Assembly: GCA_041590075.1 (NCBI GenBank)
Contig: JBFHUL010000022.1
Span: 1 to 41,014, forward strand
Origin: PZPK01 sp041590075
Lineage (GTDB): Bacteria; Pseudomonadota; Gammaproteobacteria; Pseudomonadales; Oleiphilaceae
Direction: 5' to 3'
Length of the DNA stretch: 41,014 nt
Numbering within the stretch: the stretch's first letter is position 1; every line of letters begins with the position of its first letter. Made by a program: the position numbers and the translations under genes. Shown in pieces: positions 20,401 to 27,265 of this stretch. Below the pieces are notes generated by a model that was not told the origin of the DNA, did no database searches, and saw nothing but the letters and a program-made list of their open reading frames with translations.

Positions 20401-22645
20401 CGATTCGCCCGAATGGCGTTTCGCTGGCCACCAAGGCAGCACCGCGCGCAGCCCATTGTGGTGTGGTGTTCTTTGGTCCCATGGCCTGCATGGCGCGCCA
20501 CTTGGCGGCCAGTCCCGGATTCTGCGAGAAGATCCTGTCAGCCCTCCGCTTGTTACCGCGAGCAATGGCAGCGTCTGCCGCCTTCAGAAGGTAGCTGTCA
20601 TAAAGATCGGGGTAGTCATCGCGCACCCGCGCCATGAATGCGTCTTGAGCGGTCAACGCAAGATCAGCGGCCTTTACCTGTTTCTGCGCTTCACGATAGG
20701 CGGCATCGGCCGACTTAAACTCAGCTGCGCCATTCACAGAGGTCTTCTCATTTCTGATCGCGGCCTGCAGCACGTCAGACGCATCAAGCTGACGTTTCTT
20801 TGCCTCGTCAAACTTCTGCTCAAGGTTCTGTGATTCAATTTCACCCATGCGCCGGCGAACAAACTGCCGGTGCTGCTCGCCACGCAGCGTTGCCTCCTGC
20901 CCCTGTGCCTTGCCCACGTACTCCTCGCGGGTAGCTCGCCATGGTTCTGCTGCGACCTGTTCGGCGCGCATCGCGTCCAGATTGGTTGTTTTGGCCGGGG
21001 TCGGGCTTTCCAATTCAAGTGCCGACAGGTAAACGAATGCACGAGCCGCAAGCTCATCAGTACCAAATGTCGCCAGCTTAATCGGCTGAGGATTATTCAA
21101 ATAACTGGACTCAGACCAAAGGTCACTTGGCTCAAAAATCACCACCCCCCACTCACCATTGTCCTGTGTCGCTTTTATTTTGCTGGCATCGTGATAGTAG
21201 TGTGGTGAAGTCGTTATGGAATCCGCCTTCTTCGTCATGTCATCTTTGGCCTGCCTGACAGCGGAAACCAGATTTTCACTAAAGTCTGGGGGATCGGCAA
21301 CCTCGCCTTCTTCAGCGACCATAGCCACAGCCACCTGCAAAGGATCACCGGCCGCATGCAACCAATTCGCTGCCGACTGTATCTGCTCCATTGCAGAGAC
21401 TTCTTCTGTGGTTGCAGTCTCATCTTCTATAAGAAGATACTTATCCGCCACATCCAGTCCGCTGTCGCGCACATCCTTGCGATCTTCCGGCGACATGTAG
21501 GCGGACAGCTTTACTTCGTTTATGTAACGGTCAGCGTCATCCCAGCCAGCGGCCATGGCAGGCGACTTAAAGTCTGGCCGGCGAATGTCTGTTTGGTAGG
21601 TTGCTGGGGTATTGAGGATGTCGAATGCGGCCTGTTCGCCGGTGCGCGTAAACGCTGTGCCATCCACGGCATCCTGCAGGATCCGGCCAGCCTGTTGACC
21701 ACGGGTAACTGCTGGCATTCGCATGCCTTCCGGCGCCATAAAGGGATGCACGGCAGATGCCACTGTAGCACCACCCGCCATGCCCAGCGCACCTTCGTAA
21801 CCAGCTGACCGCAACGCATCACCAAGTGTCATGTCTGGTGAGATCGTCCCTTTGTCATACGCTGATTGCAGCAGTGAAGAGGCCGCCTCCTGCAGTCCTT
21901 CACCAACCGTGAAATCCAACACCCGCTTCATGAGTGGCTTGCCTTGCTTGAACAGCCAGCCAACCGGGATTGCCTCGGTCGCCCCTTCAGCGAACCCGGT
22001 AAACGAGGCTCCCGCGGCGGCCTGTTCCGGGGTTTCACCCTGAATACGCCGACCGGGATAAGCCTCTGCAGACGCCTGCCCACTCATGGCACCAACGGCC
22101 AGCGCGGGGTTCTTGGTGAGCAGGCCAGTGGTCACGCCGGGGACCATCTTAGCGATCATCTCCGCGGCATCGAACCCAAACTCCTTACCCCAGTGATCAC
22201 CAAACTCAGGACGCGCAGACTGGGTTGCCTGTATTGCCTGCGCTGCCTTGTCCAGCTCCATTGCGCCAGCCTGTTGCGCACCCTGTGCAAAGGTCTCACG
22301 CCCAGCTCCGGGTATCTGGAAGGATCCCTCAAGGCCAACACCCGGCACCGGCTGGGAGGCATTAAAGTTTTCCATGTGGCCAGCCGCGCCACCGTGCATC
22401 ACCGTGTCGACAATCGAGGGGATAGACTTTGCAAACCCAGACAGCATGTCGCTGAAAGACGGGTTCGGGTTGATGTCGGTAACGGTATCGGCATCGAATT
22501 GCGACCACGCGGCAGCGTGATCATCCGGGGAGATTTTTGGCAGGACTACGTCATCAAAATATTGCTGGCGCAGCAGGGTGCGGTCATCAACGGAAAGCGA
22601 CTTGAACTCAGGGCTTGCGACAACCTCTGGCCACAGCTTTGGCAT
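14429..22645 (-). CDS. Giant polyvalent virion protein (2738 aa)
   Basis: The start ATG 22645 follows the preceding stop by one base. The N-terminal quarter is Ala/Gly-rich and helical. Near residue 875 lies a zincin motif (TLAHEIGHFTD), with a downstream acidic helix EELRAESFAQLHG. FFSNLYGHFDQLTMDRWLMR marks a middle domain. A possible acetyltransferase-like or related domain spans about 1640-1770. A ParB-like nuclease domain is near 1888 (DGRHRAQAAAELGINRVPVL). The C-terminus has conserved VRNFLSNMILMQLSG and hydrophobic helices. This matches large polyvalent proteins, which are packaged and ejected to protect or process incoming DNA. In two segments (near 19580-19370 and 18010-17780) the +1 frame looks more coding than this one. 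Confidence 0.88.
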   Translation of the reverse strand: MPKLWPEVVASPEFKSLSVDDRTLLRQQYFDDVVLPKISPDDHAAAWSQFDADTVTDINPNPSFSDMLSGFAKSIPSIVDTVMHGGAAGHMENFNASQPVPGVGLEGSFQIPGAGRETFAQGAQQAGAMELDKAAQAIQATQSARPEFGDHWGKEFGFDAAEMIAKMVPGVTTGLLTKNPALAVGAMSGQASAEAYPGRRIQGETPEQAAAGASFTGFAEGATEAIPVGWLFKQGKPLMKRVLDFTVGEGLQEAASSLLQSAYDKGTISPDMTLGDALRSAGYEGALGMAGGATVASAVHPFMAPEGMRMPAVTRGQQAGRILQDAVDGTAFTRTGEQAAFDILNTPATYQTDIRRPDFKSPAMAAGWDDADRYINEVKLSAYMSPEDRKDVRDSGLDVADKYLLIEDETATTEEVSAMEQIQSAANWLHAAGDPLQVAVAMVAEEGEVADPPDFSENLVSAVRQAKDDMTKKADSITTSPHYYHDASKIKATQDNGEWGVVIFEPSDLWSESSYLNNPQPIKLATFGTDELAARAFVYLSALELESPTPAKTTNLDAMRAEQVAAEPWRATREEYVGKAQGQEATLRGEQHRQFVRRRMGEIESQNLEQKFDEAKKRQLDASDVLQAAIRNEKTSVNGAAEFKSADAAYREAQKQVKAADLALTAQDAFMARVRDDYPDLYDSYLLKAADAAIARGNKRRADRIFSQNPGLAAKWRAMQAMGPKNTTPQWAARGAALVASETPFGRIDGKNEMAHEAYKEVTEQDTEFMEGLRDHGRQPIDPADSMAIRTNGEIESKLYAELFDRLEAAGLPEMATKGVRGFGILEAPSSTMGIHIEIPPQMGGGSLIGLNEFQLNELTYRGNDPVAVMSVAHTLAHEIGHFTDSGATVDSPLFEIGFREGEDGVPVVELRGKVIQSMYNASRNGYSALREELLYPFDRVDTINQIIVASNGDPSNLIQTPDGTVAPAGELVLNFMEELRAESFAQLHGLFYTAGRTPSGMKRMRRHMATAIKFMEEIHNVYTNSRTEVERNEGILQVFRVDGSSGSTSEYRLHGVDRDNGEGSGDWGGTRRVEGDAGSGIFGSKEWGQAVVKAKKSTASVKSKTKEVPDSVDAVTALEQSMDYAKAGHFARNRDLKAAMQTAALAAMNQAGVNLSVDSPQNTDYLVRVGVRDALFALKTNANAVGWYDKTVSKAMEILSVIHPELATDEDARFAFTWALAVTSNGIKVDKNFQLAEQAYAHYKQHGKMPTNIKAGNAQKSINKSMREFNELIDRLGIDDLRKFMLSNFTARQIKSLDIKQLKVDGEDVDTVVRGAAILGPKIGNGFFSNLYGHFDQLTMDRWLMRTWGRWTGSLIEERPDMVRAKRKELQDLVRKMKKNKSALAAFESALGMKLTVSNIDAVAARIAKRSASEKTRDVFDSTATGEQLRKVGNSLTKYIDGQKEAPENGTERNRIRKVFSGILAELQSNGYENLTMSDLQALVWYPERRLYDMAKSKADAEVDAGYLDDEAPDYANAAASLARSKGVGDSAIKSAIMKAEADYETRHSAGTARPDEAGTGGRTPDRQAGGRLQGFSRRERARFLKEHLYVPARISRSRNEGTRSYAKPRRGTVGSVRGLIHRPSAGFAKVLGDAEIPPVTLIELESTPENATRFQQAIQASAAASAFGAAVYVYPVEEYQQMRLFQTEDGMSGFAIKPDGDIVSVFSDGGGKAYSMLALAVEQGGAKLDAFNTVLPKIYNVAGFRETSRDKWDDQYMPEGWDKATFKDFNHGEPDIVYMEYDPAFNPYAEQPSQTPSSGGFSLVGSKVQKKSDGSYPLAPRGEWYGDADYADRGGRMVEMSPQEYLSKVRPLNMDEVSRDNIDDLKQHIQAGKTLDPLAIYADGKEDGRHRAQAAAELGINRVPVLLFTKNGPGTLHANPVTAVYRGYQDMAGKTIDIAQTILHPLRPLGNLPNQTTYLKSRYRMMGDISRINEMAERIEATFRDLSEEAKGQVYKYLTTRDAPITVIESATVTVREKGQDRQVSVRARAAAIKRQFNRIGDRLVDLGLVPESSREDYRDAYLPRVYLKHILAHPSSTVYGKGGRLSDQGYLKQRSEIPEEWRRILGEITDPGYLAAHGMSVSMRDLRVMDFLEELSVHREWVHPDYMVEIVTGPDANGTGIRAMMPTDGSRGRRVSVFWAKEEAARLREQARYMEGQPKSEVLQYADDLQGIADSMLEQARVVPDNFRQVPNSKRYGALRGMWVRNEIYNDLIGTRKIVDPDAGLVERVIGPGGTLEKATQAWKIAKVPMNYPTQVRNFLSNMILMQLSGVPMHRVPLRMAQALKEVRTNGKHWRIAKKYGIKEGTFIANEVMKIERELLKIAAQKESATEGLPLAKVADMLAGFVNAHTDLYQASEGLFKTAVIIDAMVSRGMSETDAVLEAHEALFDYSLVPRGVGALRRSIIGMPFITFYYKSAGKMAEVALKHPMRFLPWVLLEEALIGMIMSTFDVDKDDVKALTKALPQWLQDKGHAHFLPVKDEHGRWQAVDVGYLLPWATHTQVIKSVAEGQVREALESTGFLGAPVATLISAVMTGTDPFTKREIMDRNDPPAKQIADMTKYLWRLAAPTIWTDIGATGHVYRAITDQRDTRRAYYGEPTSTLPQALARAVGLNIYPIDPEVSRNENLRRMGNELKAVRSRMRRALRDVDPGMTADEQAKERLEIIEDFQPKMQTLRLQMLQYQEESYIHPHLGSK
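17235..17259 (-). terminator. Intrinsic-terminator hairpin inside the giant gene
   Basis: On the minus strand AAACCCCCT-CTTC-AGGGGGTTT is a perfect 9-bp stem with tetraloop, followed by TT and CTTT, giving an effective U tract. It is oriented to stop transcription of the gene that contains it. It encodes a Ser/Gly linker between the domain ending near residue 1795 and the ParB-like domain. Confidence 0.7.
17782..18012 (-). CDS. Nested +1-frame ORF inside the giant gene, 76 aa
   Basis: GGAGG lies six bases before ATG 18012. The product reads MRPDTAQEQHDRMKLEQEDA, LTDKQVAAFKALVGASEQG and TQSRAEELLEAFGA, a normal soluble helical protein. In the main frame the same bases encode a Gly/Arg/Thr-rich stretch (RHSAGTARPDEAGTGGRTPD) with codon use typical of a wrong frame. 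Either a separate overlapping gene is expressed from this site, or the giant gene has two compensating frameshifts here. It is in the same relative frame as the ORF at 19584. Confidence 0.45.
   Translation of the reverse strand: MRPDTAQEQHDRMKLEQEDAPLTDKQVAAFKALVGASEQGSSKNTSTYPPGLVGAVMKEHGVTQSRAEELLEAFGA
19369..19584 (-). CDS. Nested +1-frame ORF inside the giant gene, 71 aa
   Basis: GGAGGAG precedes ATG 19584 by seven bases. The product MSTQIAERKSNATRAFYRSF continues GYMELIEIMEKAVETGVEPE and GWREMLAAEYSAQKNGAKL. It has the composition and codon pattern of a real protein. The main frame in this interval is Gly/Ser/Asp-rich (VDRDNGEGSGDWGGTRR), like a linker. It lies just after the zincin-like domain of the giant protein. 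An overprinted small gene is one reading; an internal frameshift in the giant protein is the other. Function unknown. Confidence 0.45.
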   Translation of the reverse strand: MSTQIAERKSNATRAFYRSFGLMAPAGVLRNIGYMELIEIMEKAVETGVEPEGWREMLAAEYSAQKNGAKL

Positions 22646-22646
22646 G

Positions 22647-23534
22647 TTATTTGTCCATATAGAGCTTGCGGAAGTCTTTCTGCTTGCCCGGCGCAGCATT
22701 ACTCAGCATGGTAATGGTGCCGTCCATATTGACCTTGGCTACCGGGGTGAAGGTGCGAGTATCAACGTACACCGTCATGCCTGTATTGGGATCCGCCTGC
22801 GGCTTAATGAAACCATCCAGAATGCCGGTTGCCGTCTTCTCATCGGCCCCCATCTTTACCGCTTCGCGGATCTTCGTCTGACGATCCGTTGGTTTTGTGG
22901 CGGCATCATATTTGTATAGCGCGTTCATGGCGTCTGACTGACCCATGGCACCAAGGGCAGTGGCCATCTGCAGCCGCTTATCCCGGTCTGAGAAGATACC
23001 GCCCGGTGCGCTCGGCGCGGTCTTGGCCGCCTCCTGCTGATACTGGGCAAGAACCTCTGGACGCATAGCTTCACCAGCACCCGGAGGCATCGCTGGCGCC
23101 TGCGGGGAAAACAGCCCCTGCACCTGTTGCAGCATCTTCTGCTGGCGCAAGGCATCTTCTTCAGCCATGCTCAACTTTCGCTCGTTTAGCGCCAGATTGC
23201 TTTTCTGTATGCCCAGTGAATCCTGAAACTGACCAGCACTCTGTGCCATCTGCATCTGCTGCAGCATCATGTTATCGGCGCGCGCGCGCTTGGCCTGCTG
23301 ATCCTGTTTGCGCTGGCGCTTATCAGCGGTCTTGTCGCGACCACGCCGATATGACTTTTCATCTTCATACCGGGCATCGGCTTTATTCTCGCGCTGCAGC
23401 TGCATAAACTGCGGGATGACGGTGCGCGCCGCATTGTTGAAAGCCGCGCCAGCGGATCCATACGTGCCACGCGGATCCATCAGGGCAGCCCCCATCTGCA
23501 TCATCATCATTTGTTGTGGCGTCATATTGAACAT
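22647..23534 (-). CDS. Putative ejection/internal virion protein, 295 aa
   Basis: A Met/Gln-rich protein. MFNMTPQQMMMMQMGAALMD leads to a charged helical middle (RRGRDKTADKRQRKQDQQAK), a long coiled coil (LALNERKLSMAEEDALRQQK), and a more globular C-terminus (TNTG-like beta part before KVNMDGTITML). Composition and position between the gp10-like stabiliser region and the giant polyvalent protein match internal virion proteins that form the ejection channel. No enzymatic motif. GAGGGC serves as ribosome site. Confidence 0.6.
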   Translation of the reverse strand: MFNMTPQQMMMMQMGAALMDPRGTYGSAGAAFNNAARTVIPQFMQLQRENKADARYEDEKSYRRGRDKTADKRQRKQDQQAKRARADNMMLQQMQMAQSAGQFQDSLGIQKSNLALNERKLSMAEEDALRQQKMLQQVQGLFSPQAPAMPPGAGEAMRPEVLAQYQQEAAKTAPSAPGGIFSDRDKRLQMATALGAMGQSDAMNALYKYDAATKPTDRQTKIREAVKMGADEKTATGILDGFIKPQADPNTGMTVYVDTRTFTPVAKVNMDGTITMLSNAAPGKQKDFRKLYMDK

Positions 23535-23546
23535 TTTTATGCCCTC

Positions 23547-24884
23547 TTAACCAAACAGACCAAGTCCCAGACCACCAAGGCCAAGCGCGATACCTGCCGG
23601 TCCAAGTGCCGCCAGACCCGTTGATCCAGCGGCGCCTGCGCCAAAGCCGGGGACCATGGATCCGAGTTGGGCGCCCATGAGACCTCCTCCCAGCGCGCTT
23701 GTGAGGCGATTACTCTGGTTCGGATTCGGCCCGGTCACTGTGGATGTCCCGCCCTGTGCGCCATTCAGTGTGGCAAGGTATTGCTGGATCCGCTCCCAGT
23801 CGGCATTCTGGCTGAAATTATGGCGCGCCATGTTTTCAGCAATCTGGTTTCCAGTCATTGCCTGACGAGCATCCCCCACCTGACTCATGAGCTGGAAAGG
23901 CGTCATACCAAGGCTCATGGCCTGTGGCGCCAGCGAAGCCCCGCGCACCTGCTGCGTGTAGTTCATGTCACGCAATGCGCGCTGATTACCCATCAAGGCA
24001 TTCGATGCGCTCAAGGCGTTACCGGTTCGACCCATCTCCGCTGACAGGCCAAGGCCGGCTTTTTGCAGTTGATTGCTGTTGTTAGCCTGTTGCTGCGACA
24101 GCGCCATACCAGTGCCAGTGTTTTGCTGATCAATAGCCTTGTTCGCACCCTGCAGATACATGCTGGCCAGCATGTCACCCTGCGCCTGAGCCAGCCCCTT
24201 TGCCGCAATCCCTTCAGCCACACCCTGCCGAGACCCACCCACGCCACCGGTTGCCACGGCATTGCTGGCAATGGACGGCATAATCTGTTCCTTGAAGTTA
24301 TCGTTCAGGCGCGCCATGGCAGAGTCTGCAGCCTGACCTATCCATGGGTTCATCGTTCCTGACATCATTCTGGCAATGCTGTCGTTTGGATTCACACCAG
24401 CATTGGTCTGAATGTCCGGCATGAAGATACCGCTGTTTGGATCCTTGGTTGCCTCAATCAACATGCGCGAGTTAGCCGGCACAGAAGAACGGTCAGCCAT
24501 CTGCGACACTGGGTCTGAACCCGCGCCCATGGCCTGATTCGTGGTGCCGAAGACATTGCCAATCGTGCCTGAGACACCGGGACTGCCAGCGTAATTCAGC
24601 ATGCCCTGCTGCGAAGCCATCTGCATCGGATCAAAGCCTGCGTAGGTCTGGCCGGGGTAAAATGTGGGCGTTTGCTGCGCAATCTCCGACAACCGAGAGT
24701 ACCCCTCTTTCAGGTATGGCTGCACACCAGACCATGGGTCGGCTTTCTGGATCTGGGTGGTTTGTCCGCCGCCACCTTTGGCCATCGCGACTGGACCTTC
24801 GTAGTCATAGAACTCATCTTCAACCAGATCGAAGGTGTCGGTGTCTGGGCTGTATTGGTACACCAGCTTTGTATGGATCTTCAT
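23547..24884 (-). CDS. Putative internal virion/ejection protein, 445 aa
   Basis: A Gly/Ala/Gln-rich protein with a repetitive, helical middle (SMYLQGANKAIDQQNTGTGM, LSQQQANNSNQLQKAGLGLS) and a small-residue C-terminus (LAALGPAGIALGLGGLGLGL), which can insert in membranes. It begins within an ATGA overlap with the GNAT-like gene. The layout resembles ejection proteins of podoviruses such as P22 gp7/gp20-type proteins in composition, without clear homology. It probably leaves the virion with DNA and helps bridge the cell envelope. Confidence 0.6.
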   Translation of the reverse strand: MKIHTKLVYQYSPDTDTFDLVEDEFYDYEGPVAMAKGGGGQTTQIQKADPWSGVQPYLKEGYSRLSEIAQQTPTFYPGQTYAGFDPMQMASQQGMLNYAGSPGVSGTIGNVFGTTNQAMGAGSDPVSQMADRSSVPANSRMLIEATKDPNSGIFMPDIQTNAGVNPNDSIARMMSGTMNPWIGQAADSAMARLNDNFKEQIMPSIASNAVATGGVGGSRQGVAEGIAAKGLAQAQGDMLASMYLQGANKAIDQQNTGTGMALSQQQANNSNQLQKAGLGLSAEMGRTGNALSASNALMGNQRALRDMNYTQQVRGASLAPQAMSLGMTPFQLMSQVGDARQAMTGNQIAENMARHNFSQNADWERIQQYLATLNGAQGGTSTVTGPNPNQSNRLTSALGGGLMGAQLGSMVPGFGAGAAGSTGLAALGPAGIALGLGGLGLGLFG

Positions 24885-25291
24885 AATGGTTTTCCCATGG
24901 CAATATAATCCTGAGAGTATCCCCAGCTCTGCATCACCTTTTTCCAGCCCGGCCGCCCCATCCAGCGAACCCCGTTAACATTCATTTCTTTTGCCCATGC
25001 CTCAATATTCTGGATACTGTTAAGCCAGTCATCCATGTTGTCGGCGCCGAGCAACACGATCTGGACATAGGTTTTGCGCGGGTAGGTCACTATCTCGGTA
25101 ACGCCTGCACCAATAACCTTATCGTCCTGCTGGATCGTCCATAACTGCATATCCCTGTTGTCGACAAACTCCATAAGGTCATCGACCTCATACTCTCCTT
25201 GTGAGTGATCGATTGCCTTCTGCAAATAGGGCAGCGCATCACGCCAGACCGCGCCAACTGGTGACGGGTGGCCGACCAGAACAGTGATCAT
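24881..25291 (-). CDS. GNAT-like acetyltransferase-fold protein, 136 aa
   Basis: The sequence follows a GNAT plan: a helix near the start (VWRDALPYLQKAIDHSQG), strands QLWTIQQDDKVIGAGVTEIV and TYVQIVLLGADN, then a helix (NIEAWAKEMNVNGVRWMG) and a final Trp-Lys segment. Proteins of this size with such a fold recur between stabilisation and ejection genes in many podovirus-like genomes, where the substrate is unknown. Its ATGA overlaps on both sides embed it in the late operon. Catalytic proof is lacking. Confidence 0.65.
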   Translation of the reverse strand: MITVLVGHPSPVGAVWRDALPYLQKAIDHSQGEYEVDDLMEFVDNRDMQLWTIQQDDKVIGAGVTEIVTYPRKTYVQIVLLGADNMDDWLNSIQNIEAWAKEMNVNGVRWMGRPGWKKVMQSWGYSQDYIAMGKPL

Positions 25292-25539
25292 CCGAGCTTA
25301 TTCCATGCCCCGCTGTGGTACCCGTAAAATCCTGCCCCGGATCCGGGATTCCAATCAGAGCCATCCGCCAGTCGAATGTCGCCATCAGAGGCTTTGCTTG
25401 GCGCCTCGTGCGTTGCCGTAAGACTCACAAGCTGGGTCTCGGTAAGCACATCAGCTAACTCCAGCATCTGCCGATACACATACTCAGGGATCTCTTCTGG
25501 CGAGCCGGGTGGTGGCTCAGGGACAAAATCAAGAAACAT
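25288..25539 (-). CDS. Small structural-operon protein, 83 aa
   Basis: Start ATG 25539 forms TAATG with the upstream stop and is preferred over the longer frame. A Pro-rich N-terminus (MFLDFVPEPPPGSPEEIPEY) is followed by a helix (QMLELADVLTETQLVSLTAT) and a Gly/Trp-rich end (NPGSGAGFYGYHSGAWNKLG). The tail looks like a small virion domain. No family recognised; role in head completion or as a fibre chaperone is possible. Confidence 0.6.
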   Translation of the reverse strand: MFLDFVPEPPPGSPEEIPEYVYRQMLELADVLTETQLVSLTATHEAPSKASDGDIRLADGSDWNPGSGAGFYGYHSGAWNKLG

Positions 25540-27161
25540 TAGCGGCGCCCCTGCGGGATGATGTCGAGGCCATAACCATCGATGCTGCCAGCAACATCTG
25601 TCAGCCACTCAAACTTCACGGCCAGTAGTCGACCTTCAACGCGCACATCCACCTTGTCATCGGTCCCCGGTGTGAACGTGTACGGTCCTTCCCAGCTATA
25701 AGATCCACCAATCTCCTGCGCAGCCCCGGCATAAACATTTACCGCGCCACCACGCACCCTTGGGTAAATGGCATTCAGCGCCTTCATCCGGTACGGGTCA
25801 TTGATAATGCCCTGCGAGCTATACCCGATTGCAGTGATCCCGCGCCGCTCAAGGTAAGAGGTCATGTTGCTGCCATCAAATTGGTTGGTGTCATCTCCGA
25901 CAAAGAACTTCGATGTGGCCGTTGTAGCACCCCGCTTGGCCATGAATAACTTGTGCAGTAGCGGGTTGTAAATCTGTGAATCAATCAGTCCATCGCTGGC
26001 GGCATCATCGATGATCGCTGTATCGCCATCAATCAATACGCCTGTGTTGCTATCATCAACGATACCAAAGGCGATATGGCTGCAATCGGGTAGCGCGCGA
26101 AACCCTACTGCGCCTGTGCGCCAGTTCCAGATCATGACCATGTCGGGATAGGTGCTGCCAATCATCGGGAAACAGAACCACATCTCATTGTGGACATAAT
26201 TCGGCACAACATAGGCCTTGCCAAAATGAACAGGGTCAATATTGTTAAACACCCAGTCGCGGGTCTTGCGATCCAGTATCGGTGTTGCCGTGTTGCCGTT
26301 ATGGATGATGACATTATTGGCTGTCACCAGAAAATGCATCGCATCACCAAAAGGCTTGACGCATCGGCGGGAAAGAATCCCATGCTCCAAAAATAGACGG
26401 TCAAACGAAAAGACTGAGTTGCCACCAATGAAGCGCATCATGTAGCAGGATCGTTCCTTGTACACAATGTTGATGCCACGCAGCGGCAGACAATCAATAA
26501 CGCGATCCGGGGTCTCACTGAGAAATGCTTCACCCGCCAGTTTGCTGGTATCTGTTTCATCCCATGATGACGGCTCAACACCGGGGTCTGCAGGATGGCT
26601 CCACTTAACGCCATGCTCATAGCGTGTTGAGGTAACCCCGTCATCCTTGGTGAAGTCCAGCGCAACCAAGAACTGCTTATAAGATCGCAGGGTTCTGCAG
26701 ATGTTGTCGGTGTATGACCCGTAATTCCAGTTCGCCAGATCCGTCAGCTTACCCGTTACGTCCGTCCACTGTTGCGGTGTATCGTTTGGGCAATTGATGA
26801 TCGGCAGGCCGCCAAGAATGCACCCAGTCCAGCCAATAGCCTCTTCTGGCGTGTAGTTGCCTGAAACTCTGGTAATGTCAGTATGGCCTGCTGATGTGGC
26901 GACATAGACCTTGCCTGCGCCTGCATCATTAATGCCGGGGTAAATCCAGTGGTAATCCGAACTGGTTGCATACGGCTGCACCCACTGCGGGATGATCGAA
27001 GGCGAAGCATAGATCTCGGAATGGCCAAGAATCTTCTGCGCGATGCCATCACGAAAGGTGACGTTCTGACCATCACTCCACGCACCGTGCGGCAATTCGT
27101 GCGCAGGCAGATCCTTGATGACGCCATGCTCCCCGGTTTCAGCAATCTCAATGATAGCCAC
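25539..27161 (-). CDS. Packaged-DNA stabilisation protein, P22 gp10-like
   Basis: A 540-residue beta-rich protein starting at GTG 27161 (VAIIEIAETGEHGVIKDLPA). Segments ELPHGAWSDGQNVTFRDG, GWTGCILGGLPIINCPND and AMHFLVTANNVIIHNGN are typical of gp10-like hub proteins of podovirus tails, which plug the portal after packaging. Length is a little above P22 gp10. It sits between tail fibre and ejection genes. The alternative start at a later Met would remove conserved-looking residues, so GTG with CGGAG upstream is kept. Confidence 0.8.
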   Translation of the reverse strand: MAIIEIAETGEHGVIKDLPAHELPHGAWSDGQNVTFRDGIAQKILGHSEIYASPSIIPQWVQPYATSSDYHWIYPGINDAGAGKVYVATSAGHTDITRVSGNYTPEEAIGWTGCILGGLPIINCPNDTPQQWTDVTGKLTDLANWNYGSYTDNICRTLRSYKQFLVALDFTKDDGVTSTRYEHGVKWSHPADPGVEPSSWDETDTSKLAGEAFLSETPDRVIDCLPLRGINIVYKERSCYMMRFIGGNSVFSFDRLFLEHGILSRRCVKPFGDAMHFLVTANNVIIHNGNTATPILDRKTRDWVFNNIDPVHFGKAYVVPNYVHNEMWFCFPMIGSTYPDMVMIWNWRTGAVGFRALPDCSHIAFGIVDDSNTGVLIDGDTAIIDDAASDGLIDSQIYNPLLHKLFMAKRGATTATSKFFVGDDTNQFDGSNMTSYLERRGITAIGYSSQGIINDPYRMKALNAIYPRVRGGAVNVYAGAAQEIGGSYSWEGPYTFTPGTDDKVDVRVEGRLLAVKFEWLTDVAGSIDGYGLDIIPQGRR

Positions 27162-27265
27162 TTAGCTGACTCCGATTAGAACCAAGATAAAGGTTGCACC
27201 AAAGATCCACTCGTTCCAGTTGTCCAGAATAAAGCACCTAAGATAATTAGAAGAAGTTCAATCAT
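27162..27265 (-). pseudogene. Frame-disrupted small membrane protein
   Basis: ATG 27265 overlaps the fibre stop as ATGA and reads MIELLLIILGALF in frame before drifting into a polar, non-membrane sequence that ends at 27176. One frame over, LDNWNEWIFGATFILVLIGV ends at TAA 27164-27162, directly abutting the next gene's GTG. Adding one base near 27228 would yield a 34-residue, two-membrane-segment protein exactly filling the gap. It is probably a decayed or misread small membrane gene. Confidence 0.4.

Noticed and set aside
21944..22714. 256-codon rightward ORF opposite the giant gene's 5' end
   Set aside because: No domain, no ribosome site, and it mirrors a strongly coding frame.
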